Assembly (NCBI GenBank): GCA_900546575.1
Contig: URDM01000012.1
Location: 1 to 48,209 of the forward strand
DNA: 48,209 nt
Direction of reading: 5' to 3'
Source of the DNA: an uncultured Prevotella sp.
GTDB lineage: Bacteria; Bacteroidota; Bacteroidia; Bacteroidales; Bacteroidaceae
Each line of letters opens with the position of its first letter. The stretch's first letter is position 1. The position numbers were made by a program, and so were the translations under genes. Shown piece by piece: positions 8,998-16,962 of the stretch. The notes below the pieces were generated by a model. That model was not told where the DNA came from, did not search any database, and saw nothing but the letters and a program-made list of their open reading frames with translations.

Positions 8998-9579
8998 TTA
9001 TTGCGTAATACTTGCAAGCGTAATGATCAGTGGTGCGAAATCTTTCATTTCGTGTTCAATTATTTCCATCGCCTTCTTGCGGAAACGCTCCACCGACCTT
9101 TCTGATACACCCAGATGCTGAGCAATTTCAGCAGTCTTGGCATGTTTCATCTGACTCATCACGAACGCCACGCGCCACTCTTCGCGCATATTGGCAAGCG
9201 TTTGTTCGAGCCGTAGTTCAAGTTCGCTCACGCCGAGCAGGTCGTCTGGTCGCACACTAATGTCGATATTGGTGGCAGCATACGAATTGTAGCGGTCGCG
9301 AACGGCTTGGCGTTTGATGTAGTTGAGGCATCGGTTGCGTGTTCCGGTAAGCAGCCAGCCCTTCAGCGACGTCTCTATTGTAATGTCGTTGCGGTTTTCC
9401 CATAGAGCTACAAACACCTCCTGTGCAATGTCCTCGGCTGCGCCAGGCGGCACCATACGGCGTGCGTACAAGCATAAAGGCGCATAGAGGTCGTCGAAGA
9501 TGTACTTGAATGCATCCTCGTCGTCGTATTCTGCTACGCGTTGCATCATACTGTCGTATGTAGATTGTTTGTCGTTCAT
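8998..9579 (-). CDS. ECF (extracytoplasmic function) RNA polymerase sigma factor
   Basis: This 193-residue protein redirects RNA polymerase to a small regulon. Region 2 covers about 20-95 (DDLYAPLCLYARRM and the AEDIAQEVFVALWENR helix), and region 4 covers about 125-180, with a helix-turn-helix ending in EIAQHLGVSERSVERFRKKA. It belongs to the FecI-like group that is usually paired with FecR. Here it follows yraN by 15 nt as an apparent operon rather than preceding fecR. It may still serve the FecR at 1136, 7 kb away, but that is inference. Confidence 0.93.
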   Translation of the reverse strand: MNDKQSTYDSMMQRVAEYDDEDAFKYIFDDLYAPLCLYARRMVPPGAAEDIAQEVFVALWENRNDITIETSLKGWLLTGTRNRCLNYIKRQAVRDRYNSYAATNIDISVRPDDLLGVSELELRLEQTLANMREEWRVAFVMSQMKHAKTAEIAQHLGVSERSVERFRKKAMEIIEHEMKDFAPLIITLASITQ

Positions 9580-9594
9580 ATTAGTTATTCGCTT

Positions 9595-9972
9595 TTAGTA
9601 AGCCAAGCACGGATTGAATGCTTCGATGATATGTTCCAGTTGGGCGTTGTCGTTGTTGCTGCCGACGATGGTGATGATGTCGAATCGCACCTCATCTACA
9701 ATGCCTTTGGTCTTGATATAGTTGTTGGCTGCAAAGCCTATGCTGCGTATCTTCTTTATGTCTACAGCATCATCAGGCTTTGTCACTACGTCGTTGGTAC
9801 GGGTCTTTACCTCCACGAACACCACCGTTGTGCCGTCGCTTGTGCGTGCAATGATGTCAATGTCGCGGTGGCCTATGCGCCAGTCGCGTTCAATAATGTC
9901 ATAACCTAAGCCCTGCAGATAGTCGGCAGCATACTGTTCGCCCCATTTTCCGAGTTCGTTGTGACGTGCCAT
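9595..9972 (-). CDS. yraN: YraN-family (UPF0102) nuclease-fold protein
   Basis: This 125-residue protein has the restriction-endonuclease-like fold of UPF0102. Visible signatures are GKWGEQYAADYLQGLGY near the N terminus, the acidic GHRDIDIIA region, and VFVEVKTRT (E-x-K). These Asp/Glu/Lys residues match a PD-(D/E)XK active site. Its cellular role is not well established. The gene starts at the ATG at 9972, with a TACCTTTG -7 element at 10002-10009 on the minus strand, and is followed closely by the sigma factor. Confidence 0.93.
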   Translation of the reverse strand: MARHNELGKWGEQYAADYLQGLGYDIIERDWRIGHRDIDIIARTSDGTTVVFVEVKTRTNDVVTKPDDAVDIKKIRSIGFAANNYIKTKGIVDEVRFDIITIVGSNNDNAQLEHIIEAFNPCLAY

Positions 9973-10001
9973 TATATGTAATGTATTAGGTGTTTATGTT
10001 G

Positions 10002-10009
10002 CAAAGGTA
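10002..10009 (-). promoter_or_regulatory. -7 element upstream of yraN and the sigma factor
   Basis: TACCTTTG on the minus strand matches the Bacteroidetes -7 consensus and sits about 30 nt ahead of the yraN start. No good TTTG was seen at the expected -33 distance, so strength is uncertain. Confidence 0.5.
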
Positions 10010-10093
10010 GTATAAAAATGCCTATTTGGGATATACTCCGACCGATTTATATTTCTTTTATAGTAAATATATTGTCTTTTTTGCAGAATTATA

Positions 10094-10141
10094 TAAATTT
10101 GCAACAAACGAATAATAGACACTTAAAACAATTAGGGAGGA
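10094..10141 (+). promoter_or_regulatory. -7 element and unusual AGGGAGG ribosome-binding site
   Basis: TAAATTTG (10094-10101) fits the TAnnTTTG consensus. ATTG at 10071-10074 is a weak -33 at 19 nt. AGGGAGG (10135-10141) lies 7 nt before the ATG at 10149 and would pair with the anti-Shine-Dalgarno sequence, while most genes in this window have no such site. Confidence 0.5.
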
Positions 10142-10148
10142 TATTGGT

Positions 10149-11051
10149 ATGAAAAAATCTATAGTTTTAGCAATGAGTGCAGCGCTTCTGGTTAGCAGTT
10201 GTGCCACTGGTGCCGGCTCGGGAGCTTATGCCGGAGGTTCGCTTGGCTCCATATTGGGTTCGGCGATAGGCGGTATTGCAGGCGGACCGAGGGGCAGCGA
10301 CATCGGAACCATTATCGGTATGGCTGGCGGTGCTGTTATAGGCGGAGCTATGGGTGATGCTGCTGAGCGTCAGCAGCGTCAGGAACAGCACGAGGTCTTG
10401 TCGCGCCGCAATGAGCGCATACAACAGCAGAAGCGCCAGCAGGGCTCTCCGCGAGAGTATGGCGACGATACTTACACATACGGCAACAACAATCGTGCTT
10501 ACGGCAACGACAGTTATGCTTATGGCAACGCTAACGATAACTTCAACCCGAATGATATGGTTGACCATTCCAATTCGGGCGACGACCGTATTGACTTCGG
10601 TGTAACGCCGCAAACCAATCAAAATGGTGTACGTAATAATGTGGCTGAGCACCAGCCTTCGATAGAATCGAGTCGTGTTGAGGCCATCGCGTCGGCTGCA
10701 ACTGACGGTAAACTGACGATAAAGAACGTTCGTTTCACCGATACTGATGGCGATGGACGGCTAAATGGGGGTGAGATAGGACGCGTGATGTTCGAGATTT
10801 ACAACAACACGAAGTCGCCTATATACAACTTTATGCCTACTGTCGTTGAGGCAGATGCCAACAAACGCATCTATATCTCGCCGAGTGTGCGTGTGGAGAA
10901 CATCATGCCGGGGCAGGGTCTGCGCTATACGGCTACGGTAAAGGCCGACCGCCGCATCAAGGACGGACAAATTCGTCTGATGGTATCGGCACAGAAGGAC
11001 GGACGTCCGATTTCGTATATTACGGTTGTTAAGGTTGATACTCAGCGCTAA
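10149..11051 (+). CDS. Glycine-zipper lipoprotein of unknown function
   Basis: This 300-residue lipoprotein has a signal ending VSSC (lipidated Cys at about 18). Residues 20-75 are a glycine-zipper region (GGSLGSILGSAIGGIAGG and IIGMAGGAVIGGAMGD), which forms packed membrane or inter-subunit helices in related envelope proteins. A Gln/Arg-rich helix follows, then an Asn/Tyr-rich linker with YGN repeats. The C-terminal 110 residues form a beta-type domain of unknown role (TDTDGDGRLNGGEIGRVMFEIYN resembles a calcium-loop motif, DxDxDG). The gene has a strong Shine-Dalgarno-like AGGGAGG (10135-10141), rare in this phylum. A -7 element (TAAATTTG) lies at 10094-10101. Confidence 0.85.
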   Translation: MKKSIVLAMSAALLVSSCATGAGSGAYAGGSLGSILGSAIGGIAGGPRGSDIGTIIGMAGGAVIGGAMGDAAERQQRQEQHEVLSRRNERIQQQKRQQGSPREYGDDTYTYGNNNRAYGNDSYAYGNANDNFNPNDMVDHSNSGDDRIDFGVTPQTNQNGVRNNVAEHQPSIESSRVEAIASAATDGKLTIKNVRFTDTDGDGRLNGGEIGRVMFEIYNNTKSPIYNFMPTVVEADANKRIYISPSVRVENIMPGQGLRYTATVKADRRIKDGQIRLMVSAQKDGRPISYITVVKVDTQR

Positions 11052-11060
11052 TTAATTTGA

Positions 11061-11137
11061 TTTCACCACGAATCCCACGAATCTCACGAATCTTCATAAT
11101 CCCTTATTCGTGCGATTAGTGTGATTCGTGGTGAATT
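11061..11137. terminator. Long inverted repeat between convergent genes
   Basis: TTCACCACGAATC on the left and GATTCGTGGTGAA on the right are perfect complements, and the inner CACGAAT/ATTCGTG copies extend the stem imperfectly. It lies between the convergent 3' ends at 11051 and 11138, so a bidirectional terminator is the likely role. The repeated CACGAATC blocks on the left arm suggest a mobile or expandable palindrome. Confidence 0.65.
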
Positions 11138-11830
11138 TTATTTCCTTCTGACAGATTTTCTTTTGCCTTTCGCCTTGCTTTTATTGCGAACGTTGGAACG
11201 CTTTTGGGGCTGAACGGTCTTGTGGTTAGAATCTTTTTTCTCTTTGATAGTCTTGCCATTGGCATCCGTTTCCTCTTGACTTTTATTGCCGTCAACCTCC
11301 TTTTGTGACTTATATGATTTGTTGTCGGCACCCTTCAATTGATGGGTTTTCTTGCCATAAGTAGGAAAGTGTAGTACGCCATTAGCAGGAAGAGTGTATT
11401 CGGTGATTTCAAAATCGATCTCAGGAATACTCTCTGGTTCGGGCTTAAATGGAACTTTGGTTTTTCTTACGGGTTCTACCTTTACCACAGCTACGCCCTG
11501 GTTGATAATGCCCAACTCTTCGGCGGCAGCATGCGAGAGGTCGATTATGCGTCCACGAGTGTGCGGACCGCGGTCAGTAACGCGCACAATGACCTCACGC
11601 CCGTTACGTTCGTTGGTCACTTTGAGCAAAGTCCCGAACGGGTGAGTCCTATGTGCGCATGTAAGACTGTCGTGGTGCAGCCTTTCACCGCTACTTGTGC
11701 GTGCTCCGGTGGCTCGTTTGGAGTAGAACGAGGCCTTGCCGTGCTGAATTTGCGAACTGGCTGCGGCAACTGTTATTGCCACAGCCAGTGTCATAAATGT
11801 TCTTTTTAATATCTTAGAGTTACCTATCAT
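11138..11830 (-). CDS. RlpA-like septal-ring lytic transglycosylase family protein
   Basis: This 230-residue exported protein has a signal peptide to about residue 26 and an RlpA double-psi beta-barrel domain at about 30-120: GKASFYSKRATGARTSSG, then CAHRTHPFGTLLKVTN, then VRVTDRGPHTRGRIIDLS. The family cleaves or binds peptidoglycan lacking stem peptides. The C-terminal half is a low-complexity Lys/Asp/Glu/Ser tail (from about 170) ending in a very basic segment, unlike the SPOR domain often found in RlpA. The ATG at 11830 is chosen; a TTG three bases upstream is less likely. It follows gdhA by only 7 nt on the same strand, probably co-transcribed. Confidence 0.85.
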   Translation of the reverse strand: MIGNSKILKRTFMTLAVAITVAAASSQIQHGKASFYSKRATGARTSSGERLHHDSLTCAHRTHPFGTLLKVTNERNGREVIVRVTDRGPHTRGRIIDLSHAAAEELGIINQGVAVVKVEPVRKTKVPFKPEPESIPEIDFEITEYTLPANGVLHFPTYGKKTHQLKGADNKSYKSQKEVDGNKSQEETDANGKTIKEKKDSNHKTVQPQKRSNVRNKSKAKGKRKSVRRK

Positions 11831-11837
11831 CAAGTGA

Positions 11838-13175
11838 TTATACTATGCCCTGAGCCATCATAGCGTTGGCCACCTTCATGAAGCCAGCGATGTTCGCGCC
11901 CTTAACATAGTCGATGTAGCCGTTAGGCTGCTTGCCGTACTTGACACACTGTTCGTGAATAGAGTGCATGATGTAGTGCAGCTTTTCGTCAACTTCCTTC
12001 TCGCTCCAGCTCAGACGTATAGAGTTCTGAGTCATCTCAAGTCCAGAAGTAGCTACGCCACCTGCGTTGACAGCCTTGCCAGGGGCAAAGAGCTGACCTG
12101 CAGCAACGAACTTCTCGACAGCTTCAGCTGTACAGCCCATGTTCGAAACCTCGGCTACGCACTCAGGTTTGTGTGCGAGGATGGTCTCGGCATCATTGCC
12201 GTTAAGCTCGTTTTGTGTAGCACATGTCAAGTATATGTCGGCCTTAACTTCCCAAGGCTTCTTGCCTGCTACGAACTTCGATCCGGGGAACTCGTCCTCG
12301 TACGGCTGGCACACGTCATTGCCTGAAGAACGGAGTTCGAGCATATAGTCAATCTTGTCGCCCTCGATGCCTGCCTCGTCAAGGATATAGCCGTCGGGAC
12401 CAGACAATGTGATGACCTTAGCGCCAAGCTCTGTAGCCTTCTTTGCAGCACCCCATGCCACGTTGCCGAATCCAGAAATAGCAACGGTCTTGCCCTTGAG
12501 GCTGAGTCCGCGAGTAGCCATCATCTGATTGACGAAGTAGAGAGCACCGTAACCGGTAGCTTCAGGACGGATGCGCGAACCGCCGAACTCCAGACCCTTG
12601 CCTGTGAGCACGCCCTGATACTGGTGGGTGAGCTTCTTGTACATGCCGAAGAGGTAGCCGATCTCTCTGCCGCCTACGCCGATGTCGCCTGCGGGAACGT
12701 CCTCGTCAGGACCGATATGGCGATAAAGCTCAGTCATGAATGCCTGGCAGAAACGCATAACTTCAGCGTCGGAGCGTCCGCGGATAGAGAAGTCAGAGCC
12801 GCCCTTGCCTCCGCCCATAGGCAGAGTGGTGAGTGCATTCTTGAATGTCTGCTCAAATCCGAGGAACTTCAGGATAGAGAGGTTCACTGAAGGATGGAAA
12901 CGCAAGCCGCCTTTATACGGGCCGATGGCACCGTTGAACTGTACACGGTAGCCGATATTTACATGTACTTCACCATTGTCGTCTGTCCAAGGCACGCGGA
13001 AGGTGATGATGCGCTCCGGCTCTACGAGTCGTTCGATGAGCTTTGCTTTCTCAAACTCAGGATGACTGTTGTATACGTCCTCTACTGAGATTAATACTTC
13101 GCGTACTGCCTGCAAGTATTCGGCTTCGCCTGGGTGCTTCGCCTCGAGATCATGCATTATTTTTTCAACATTCAT
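11838..13175 (-). CDS. gdhA: NADP-type glutamate dehydrogenase
   Basis: This 445-residue hexameric cytoplasmic enzyme interconverts 2-oxoglutarate plus ammonia and glutamate, the main ammonia-assimilation step in gut Bacteroidales. The catalytic domain shows GPYKGGLRFHPSVN and the Lys loop LPMGGGKGGSDF, followed by PAGDIGVGGREIGYLFG. The nucleotide-binding half shows AISGFGNVAWGAA. Length is typical of the GdhA class. A promoter with perfect -33 and -7 elements lies at 13252-13283. Confidence 0.97.
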   Translation of the reverse strand: MNVEKIMHDLEAKHPGEAEYLQAVREVLISVEDVYNSHPEFEKAKLIERLVEPERIITFRVPWTDDNGEVHVNIGYRVQFNGAIGPYKGGLRFHPSVNLSILKFLGFEQTFKNALTTLPMGGGKGGSDFSIRGRSDAEVMRFCQAFMTELYRHIGPDEDVPAGDIGVGGREIGYLFGMYKKLTHQYQGVLTGKGLEFGGSRIRPEATGYGALYFVNQMMATRGLSLKGKTVAISGFGNVAWGAAKKATELGAKVITLSGPDGYILDEAGIEGDKIDYMLELRSSGNDVCQPYEDEFPGSKFVAGKKPWEVKADIYLTCATQNELNGNDAETILAHKPECVAEVSNMGCTAEAVEKFVAAGQLFAPGKAVNAGGVATSGLEMTQNSIRLSWSEKEVDEKLHYIMHSIHEQCVKYGKQPNGYIDYVKGANIAGFMKVANAMMAQGIV

Positions 13176-13251
13176 AGCGATAAGGTTTTAAGTTGTTTAA
13201 TAGTTTTATTGTAGTATATTACGTTACTTACGTTGTGTCACTTTGACATCG

Positions 13252-13283
13252 CAAATATAGCTTTTTTACTTTTACCTACCAAA
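13252..13283 (-). promoter_or_regulatory. Promoter of gdhA
   Basis: On the minus strand TTTG (13280-13283) is followed after exactly 20 nt by TATATTTG (13252-13259), matching both Bacteroidetes elements. The expected 5' leader is about 70 nt. Confidence 0.75.
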
Positions 13284-13539
13284 TAAAATTTTGAGTTTTT
13301 GGTGTTTTTAATTTACTTTTAGATAGCCGTTGTTGGTGTGTGCGATAACAAGCAATGTGCTTTTGACAGGCTTATATTATACATTATATATATAGGCATA
13401 TCACGTATACATATATACTTATGCCGTGTTGTATACATAAGCTTAGCATGTTATATAATATGGTCCTATCACATTGTTTTGCCTATTGATTTTATTGATT
13501 TTTTTAATTAAATACGAGTTACTTTCTATAGTTTTTGCG
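13284..13539. other. AT-rich gene-free region
   Basis: The rest of the divergent gap between gdhA and the esterase gene is AT-rich, with TATA-type alternating tracts around 13376-13460 and short imperfect inverted repeats (GTATACATATATAC at 13407-13420). No open reading frame or RNA gene could be supported. Confidence 0.5.
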
Positions 13540-13547
13540 TAACTTTG
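13540..13547 (+). promoter_or_regulatory. -7 element that decides the esterase start codon
   Basis: TAACTTTG matches TAnnTTTG. Transcription would begin near 13553, leaving almost no leader before the ATG at 13558 but about 43 nt before the in-frame ATG at 13597. This favours 13597 as the true start. Confidence 0.6.
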
Positions 13548-13596
13548 CAAAAACGTAATGAGTAAACCGAAAAACTTTAAAAACTACCTTGTTACT

Positions 13597-15711
13597 ATGA
13601 ACATAAAACGAATGGTTTTGCACGCTGTGCTCCCTGCATTGTTGCTCGGAGTGTTTGCCCTCAATGCTTCGCAGGCATCGGCAGCGAGCAAGAAGAAGCA
13701 GAAGGCGCAGCCCATACGTGTGGCTTGCGTAGGCAACAGTATCACCTACGGCACCGGTATTGAGGACCGTGCGCACGACTCCTATCCCTCGCAATTGCAG
13801 CGTATGCTGGGCGACAAGTATGTAGTGGGCAACTTCGGCAAGTCCGGTGCCACGCTGCTCTATCACGGCCACCGCCCCTATGTGGTGCAGAAGGAGTTTA
13901 AGGAGGCGCTTGCCTTCAAGGGCGACATAGCCGTGATACACCTCGGCATCAACGATACCGACCCGCGCAACTGGCCCAACTATCGCGACGAATTTGTCAA
14001 GGACTACCTTTCTATAATGGATTCGCTGCGTGCAGCCAATCCAAAGGTGCGCTTCATATTGGCTCGTATGACTCCGATAGCTGACCGTCATCCGCGCTTT
14101 ATTTCCGGAACTAAGCTGTGGCACGGCGAGATTCAGTCTGCCATAGAGACCGTGGCACGTCTTAGCGGAGCTGAACTCATCGACTTCCACGAGCCTTTGT
14201 ATCCCTATCCCAACCTTCTTCCCGACGCCATCCATCCCAATCCCGAGGGAGCCGGCATACTTGCCAAGACCGTGTACGGCGGTATAACGGGCAACTACGG
14301 AGGCCTGCAGATGTCGCAGCTGTACACCGACTACATGGTGTTGCAGCGCAACGTGCCCCTCGACATACACGGCACAGCCAACGCCGGCGAGAAGGTGACG
14401 GTAAGCATCGACCGTCAGACCGCTACTGCCACAGCCGACAACCAGGGCAAGTGGTGTGCCGTGCTTCAGCCGATGGAGGCTGCCGACGACCTGACGCTTA
14501 CCGTCAAGGCTGGCAGACAGACCAATGTATATCGTCATGTGGCAGTAGGCGAGGTGTGGCTTTGCTCGGGTCAGTCGAACATGGCGTTCATGCTGTGCCA
14601 GGCAGAGAGCTACAAGCGCGACATCAACAGCGCCAACGACCCCCAGCTCCGCCTCTACGACATGAAGGGACGTTGGGAGACTTACGATGTGGCGTGGCCT
14701 GCCTCGTGTCTCGACTCGCTCAATCACTTGCAGTACTTCCGCCCCACGACATGGCAACCCACTACGCCCGACAACGCCAAATGGTTCTCTGCCATAGGCT
14801 ATTATTACGGACGCATGCTGCGCGATTCGCTCCGTGTGCCCGTAGGATTGATTTGCAACGCCATAGGCGGGTCGCCCACCGAGTCGTGGGTAGACCGCAA
14901 CACGCTCGAGACACGCTTCCCTGCCATACTGCGCAACTGGCTTCACAACGACTTCATTCAGGATTGGGTGCGCGGACGTGCCGCCAAGAACCTTACCAAC
15001 GACAACACCCGTCTGGGACGTCATCCCTACGAGCCGTGCTATCTCTACGAGAGCGGCATACTGCCCTTGCAGAAATACCCTATAAAGGGAGTGGTGTGGT
15101 ATCAGGGCGAGTCGAACGCACACAACAAGGACGCACATGCCGAGCTGTTCAAACTGCTCGTCGACAGCTGGCGCACCAATTGGAGCAACCCCCAGATGCC
15201 CTTCTACTTCGTGCAGTTGTCGAGTCTCAACCGTCCGTCGTGGCCGTGGTTCCGCTACAGCCAGCTTGAGCTGATGAAGCACATCGGCAATACAGGCATG
15301 GCAGTATGCACCGACTGCGGCGACTCGCTCAACGTACATCCCAAGCGCAAGCAGCCCGTAGGCGAGCGACTGGCACGTTGGGCGCTCAGCAAGACATACG
15401 GAAAGGCGCTCACGCCATCGGGTCCTATATATAAAGGTGTGGTGCGACAGGGCGACGCACTCGTCGTAAGTTTCGACTACGCCGACGGCCTCTGCACCTC
15501 CGACGGAAAATCGCCGTCGACCTTCGAGATAGCCGAAGAAGAGGGAATGTACTATCCCGCCACCGCCGTAGTATCGGGCACCACCGTCCGACTGACCTCG
15601 CCGGCTGTGAAGCATCCGCGCTTTGTGCGCTACGGATGGCAACCCTTCACACGCGCCAACCTCGTAAATGGCGATGCTTTGCCTGCTTCAACGTTCCGTG
15701 GCGAAATATAG
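13597..15711 (+). CDS. Two-domain SGNH hydrolase / sialate O-acetylesterase
   Basis: This 704-residue exported esterase fuses two ester hydrolases. A signal peptide (about 1-30, ending ASA) starts at the ATG at 13597; the upstream in-frame ATG at 13558 is too close to the promoter. The first domain is an SGNH hydrolase: VGNSITYG holds the nucleophile Ser, GIND is the block-III Asn motif, and DAIHPNPEG supplies the Asp-x-x-His pair. The second half matches sialate O-acetylesterases (SASA domain): VWLCSGQSNMAF carries the Ser, and VVWYQGESNAH is the conserved follow-up. Likely role is removal of O-acetyl groups from sialic acids or other glycans in the periplasm or at the surface. It has a strong hairpin terminator just downstream. 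Confidence 0.92.
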   Translation: MNIKRMVLHAVLPALLLGVFALNASQASAASKKKQKAQPIRVACVGNSITYGTGIEDRAHDSYPSQLQRMLGDKYVVGNFGKSGATLLYHGHRPYVVQKEFKEALAFKGDIAVIHLGINDTDPRNWPNYRDEFVKDYLSIMDSLRAANPKVRFILARMTPIADRHPRFISGTKLWHGEIQSAIETVARLSGAELIDFHEPLYPYPNLLPDAIHPNPEGAGILAKTVYGGITGNYGGLQMSQLYTDYMVLQRNVPLDIHGTANAGEKVTVSIDRQTATATADNQGKWCAVLQPMEAADDLTLTVKAGRQTNVYRHVAVGEVWLCSGQSNMAFMLCQAESYKRDINSANDPQLRLYDMKGRWETYDVAWPASCLDSLNHLQYFRPTTWQPTTPDNAKWFSAIGYYYGRMLRDSLRVPVGLICNAIGGSPTESWVDRNTLETRFPAILRNWLHNDFIQDWVRGRAAKNLTNDNTRLGRHPYEPCYLYESGILPLQKYPIKGVVWYQGESNAHNKDAHAELFKLLVDSWRTNWSNPQMPFYFVQLSSLNRPSWPWFRYSQLELMKHIGNTGMAVCTDCGDSLNVHPKRKQPVGERLARWALSKTYGKALTPSGPIYKGVVRQGDALVVSFDYADGLCTSDGKSPSTFEIAEEEGMYYPATAVVSGTTVRLTSPAVKHPRFVRYGWQPFTRANLVNGDALPASTFRGEI

Positions 15712-15721
15712 AATATACAAA

Positions 15722-15766
15722 AAAGACAGCGGATTAGCCTCTGAGCTAACCCGCTGTCTGTATTTT
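15722..15766. terminator. Bidirectional hairpin terminator
   Basis: AGACAGCGGATTAGC and GCTAACCCGCTGTCT form a stem of 15 pairs with one mismatch around a six-base loop. T-rich sequence follows on the plus strand (GTATTTT), and an A-run before it becomes TTTTTT on the minus strand. It separates the convergent esterase and the small peptide gene at 15787-15873. Confidence 0.88.
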
Positions 15767-15786
15767 AACAACTTACCAAATTCTTT

Positions 15787-15873
15787 TTACTTTTGCGTGT
15801 CAATCTTGTTTGCCACGCTTACGGCCTGAGCAATTGTAATTGCAAGAAAGCCGAAAATTACCATAGATACCAT
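15787..15873 (-). CDS. 28-residue predicted membrane peptide
   Basis: A short reading frame encodes MVSMVIFGFLAITIAQAV followed by a polar tail SVANKIDTQK. Residues 3-18 form one hydrophobic helix. The case for a real gene is contextual: a near-perfect Bacteroidetes promoter (TTTG, 20 nt, TACCTTTG) sits about 60 nt upstream, and a strong terminator hairpin begins 20 nt past the stop, so a compact ~200-nt transcript is bounded on both sides. An alternative is that the transcript is a non-coding RNA. No function can be assigned. An internal Met at residue 4 is a possible start. Confidence 0.65.
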   Translation of the reverse strand: MVSMVIFGFLAITIAQAVSVANKIDTQK

Positions 15874-15934
15874 AATCTTTTTACCTTTAAGTTAAACTGT
15901 TTTCTTTAATTACTTTGTTATCCTTTTTGCACTG

Positions 15935-15966
15935 CAAAGGTAGAAAAACATGGCTGTGTACGCAAA
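15935..15966 (-). promoter_or_regulatory. Consensus promoter of the 28-residue peptide gene
   Basis: Reading the minus strand, TTTG (15963-15966), 20 nt, then TACCTTTG (15935-15942). Both elements match the Bacteroidetes housekeeping consensus exactly. Confidence 0.8.
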
Positions 15967-16129
15967 CAACAAGCCTAAAACTTGATTTTTTGCTTATTTT
16001 TGTTGATGCAAGTCAAAGTATAAGAGGCATTGCTTGCTTGAATTCATGTGCAATTCATGATAATTCGTGACTATGGCACGCATTCAGTTGGAACTCATCG
16101 GGCATTTCGAGTGACAATATTATAATTTA

Positions 16130-16252
16130 CTGAACTTTCGCAAGTTCAGAGAATTCAGTAGTTAAAGGAGTTAAGAAGTTAAGCCAAATGCTTTTAAAGC
16201 TATAAATTAAGAAAAAAAACTAACTTCTTAACTACTTTCGCTTGCGAAACTT
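16130..16252 (+). repeat. Foldback dispersed element (family B, copy 2, internally deleted)
   Basis: Begins CTGAACTTTCGCAAGTTC and ends TTTCGCTTGCGAAACTT, like the copy at 17663-17829 in the same orientation. It lacks about 44 bp around the GCGACCGTAGGGCGC block, so the right arm is shorter. It lies in the long gene-free region between the peptide gene and the response regulator. Confidence 0.88.
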
Positions 16253-16298
16253 AAATAATTTCTGGTTTATGAGTTAATTGTCAAAGCATATGTAGGAG

Positions 16299-16539
16299 GA
16301 GGGCGTGTCAAAACTCAATTATACGGGCTGAAAGCCCTATAAGCACATAGCCCAAGGCAGCGCCTTGGGTGTACGGATTGAAAATAGCAAAACGCCCTGC
16401 AAGGGCAAAAGCATTGATAATTAACGCTTTTGCCCTTACAGGGCGCATTGTTTTTGGTGGTTTTTTACCTCAGGGCGTTGCCCTGGGCTATGTGCTTCTG
16501 CCCCTTCGGGGCGTGCTGCTTAGACTTTTGCACACCCTC
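16299..16539 (+). repeat. Dispersed hairpin-rich element (family A, copy 1)
   Basis: This 241-bp element has inverted ends GAGGGCGTGTCAAAA and TTTTGCACACCCTC. Inside are successive perfect or near-perfect hairpins: GGGCTGAAAGCCC, CCCAAGGCAGCGCCTTGGG, a long GCCCTGCAAGGGC/GCCCTTACAGGGC stem, CAGGGCGTTGCCCTG and GCCCCTTCGGGGC. The copy at 34141-34384 has the same orientation, and that at 20681-20923 is inverted. A short open frame inside (from MYGLKIAKRPARAK) is a by-product of the palindromes. There is no transposase. Confidence 0.9.
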
Positions 16540-16590
16540 CTGTGCAATTAGTCCGTGCATACTTGTTATTGATGATTTGCGTTGTTGACT

Positions 16591-16625
16591 GCTCAGGCTA
16601 TGGCGGGGACGCCATAGCCTCCTAC
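16591..16625. repeat. ~33-bp palindrome (family D, copy 1)
   Basis: GCTCAGGCTATGGCG, GGGA, CGCCATAGCCTCCTAC forms a strong hairpin. Related palindromes are at 20572-20604, 30647-30680 and 30729-30763. Confidence 0.85.
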
Positions 16626-16730
16626 GGTTTCCGCATTCCAACTCCCAGTAAACAACGTTTGGTTTGCAGTCCTTTGCTCTCGGCTTTTCAAGATCTTTCC
16701 TTTAGCTCTTCGACTAAAATCCCTCGGATT

Positions 16731-16839
16731 TTCAAAAGGACTCCTTTTGGCTTGCAAAAGGACTCGTTTTGAAGAGCAAAAGGACCCCTTTTGGAGTGTA
16801 AAAGGACTCGTTTTGCAGTGCAAAAGGACTCCTTTTTTT
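16731..16839. repeat. Five-unit palindromic repeat array (family C, copy 2)
   Basis: Five units of CAAAAGGACTCGTTTTG or variants (third unit GGACCCC) with a 21-22 bp period. As in copy 1, the first and last units have CTCC. The array lies about 125 bp upstream of the response-regulator start. Confidence 0.9.
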
Positions 16840-16924
16840 CGGCACAAGCGCCGGATGCGCCTTCAGCCGGTTATTTGTAATGAAAATGTAACGCCTCCGC
16901 AACACATGTGAATAGTATTATGTT

Positions 16925-16932
16925 TATCTTTG
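16925..16932 (+). promoter_or_regulatory. -7 element of the two-component operon
   Basis: TATCTTTG matches TAnnTTTG, 30 nt before the response-regulator ATG at 16963. No TTTG was found at the -33 distance. Confidence 0.55.
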
Positions 16933-16962
16933 CAAACGTAAAAGAGAATAACATATCGCACA

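Noticed and set aside
13519..15642. 707-codon open frame antisense to the esterase gene
   Set aside because: It lies wholly opposite a gene with clear catalytic motifs, shows no domain, and contains biased Val/His/Ala-rich composition typical of antisense frames in this codon usage.
16593..16847. Small Ser/Lys/Phe-rich protein across the palindromic array (minus strand)
   Set aside because: The frame is open only because the repeats lack stops; translations repeat the same few residues and do not agree with a start signal. A similar frame at 30316-30603 is also rejected.
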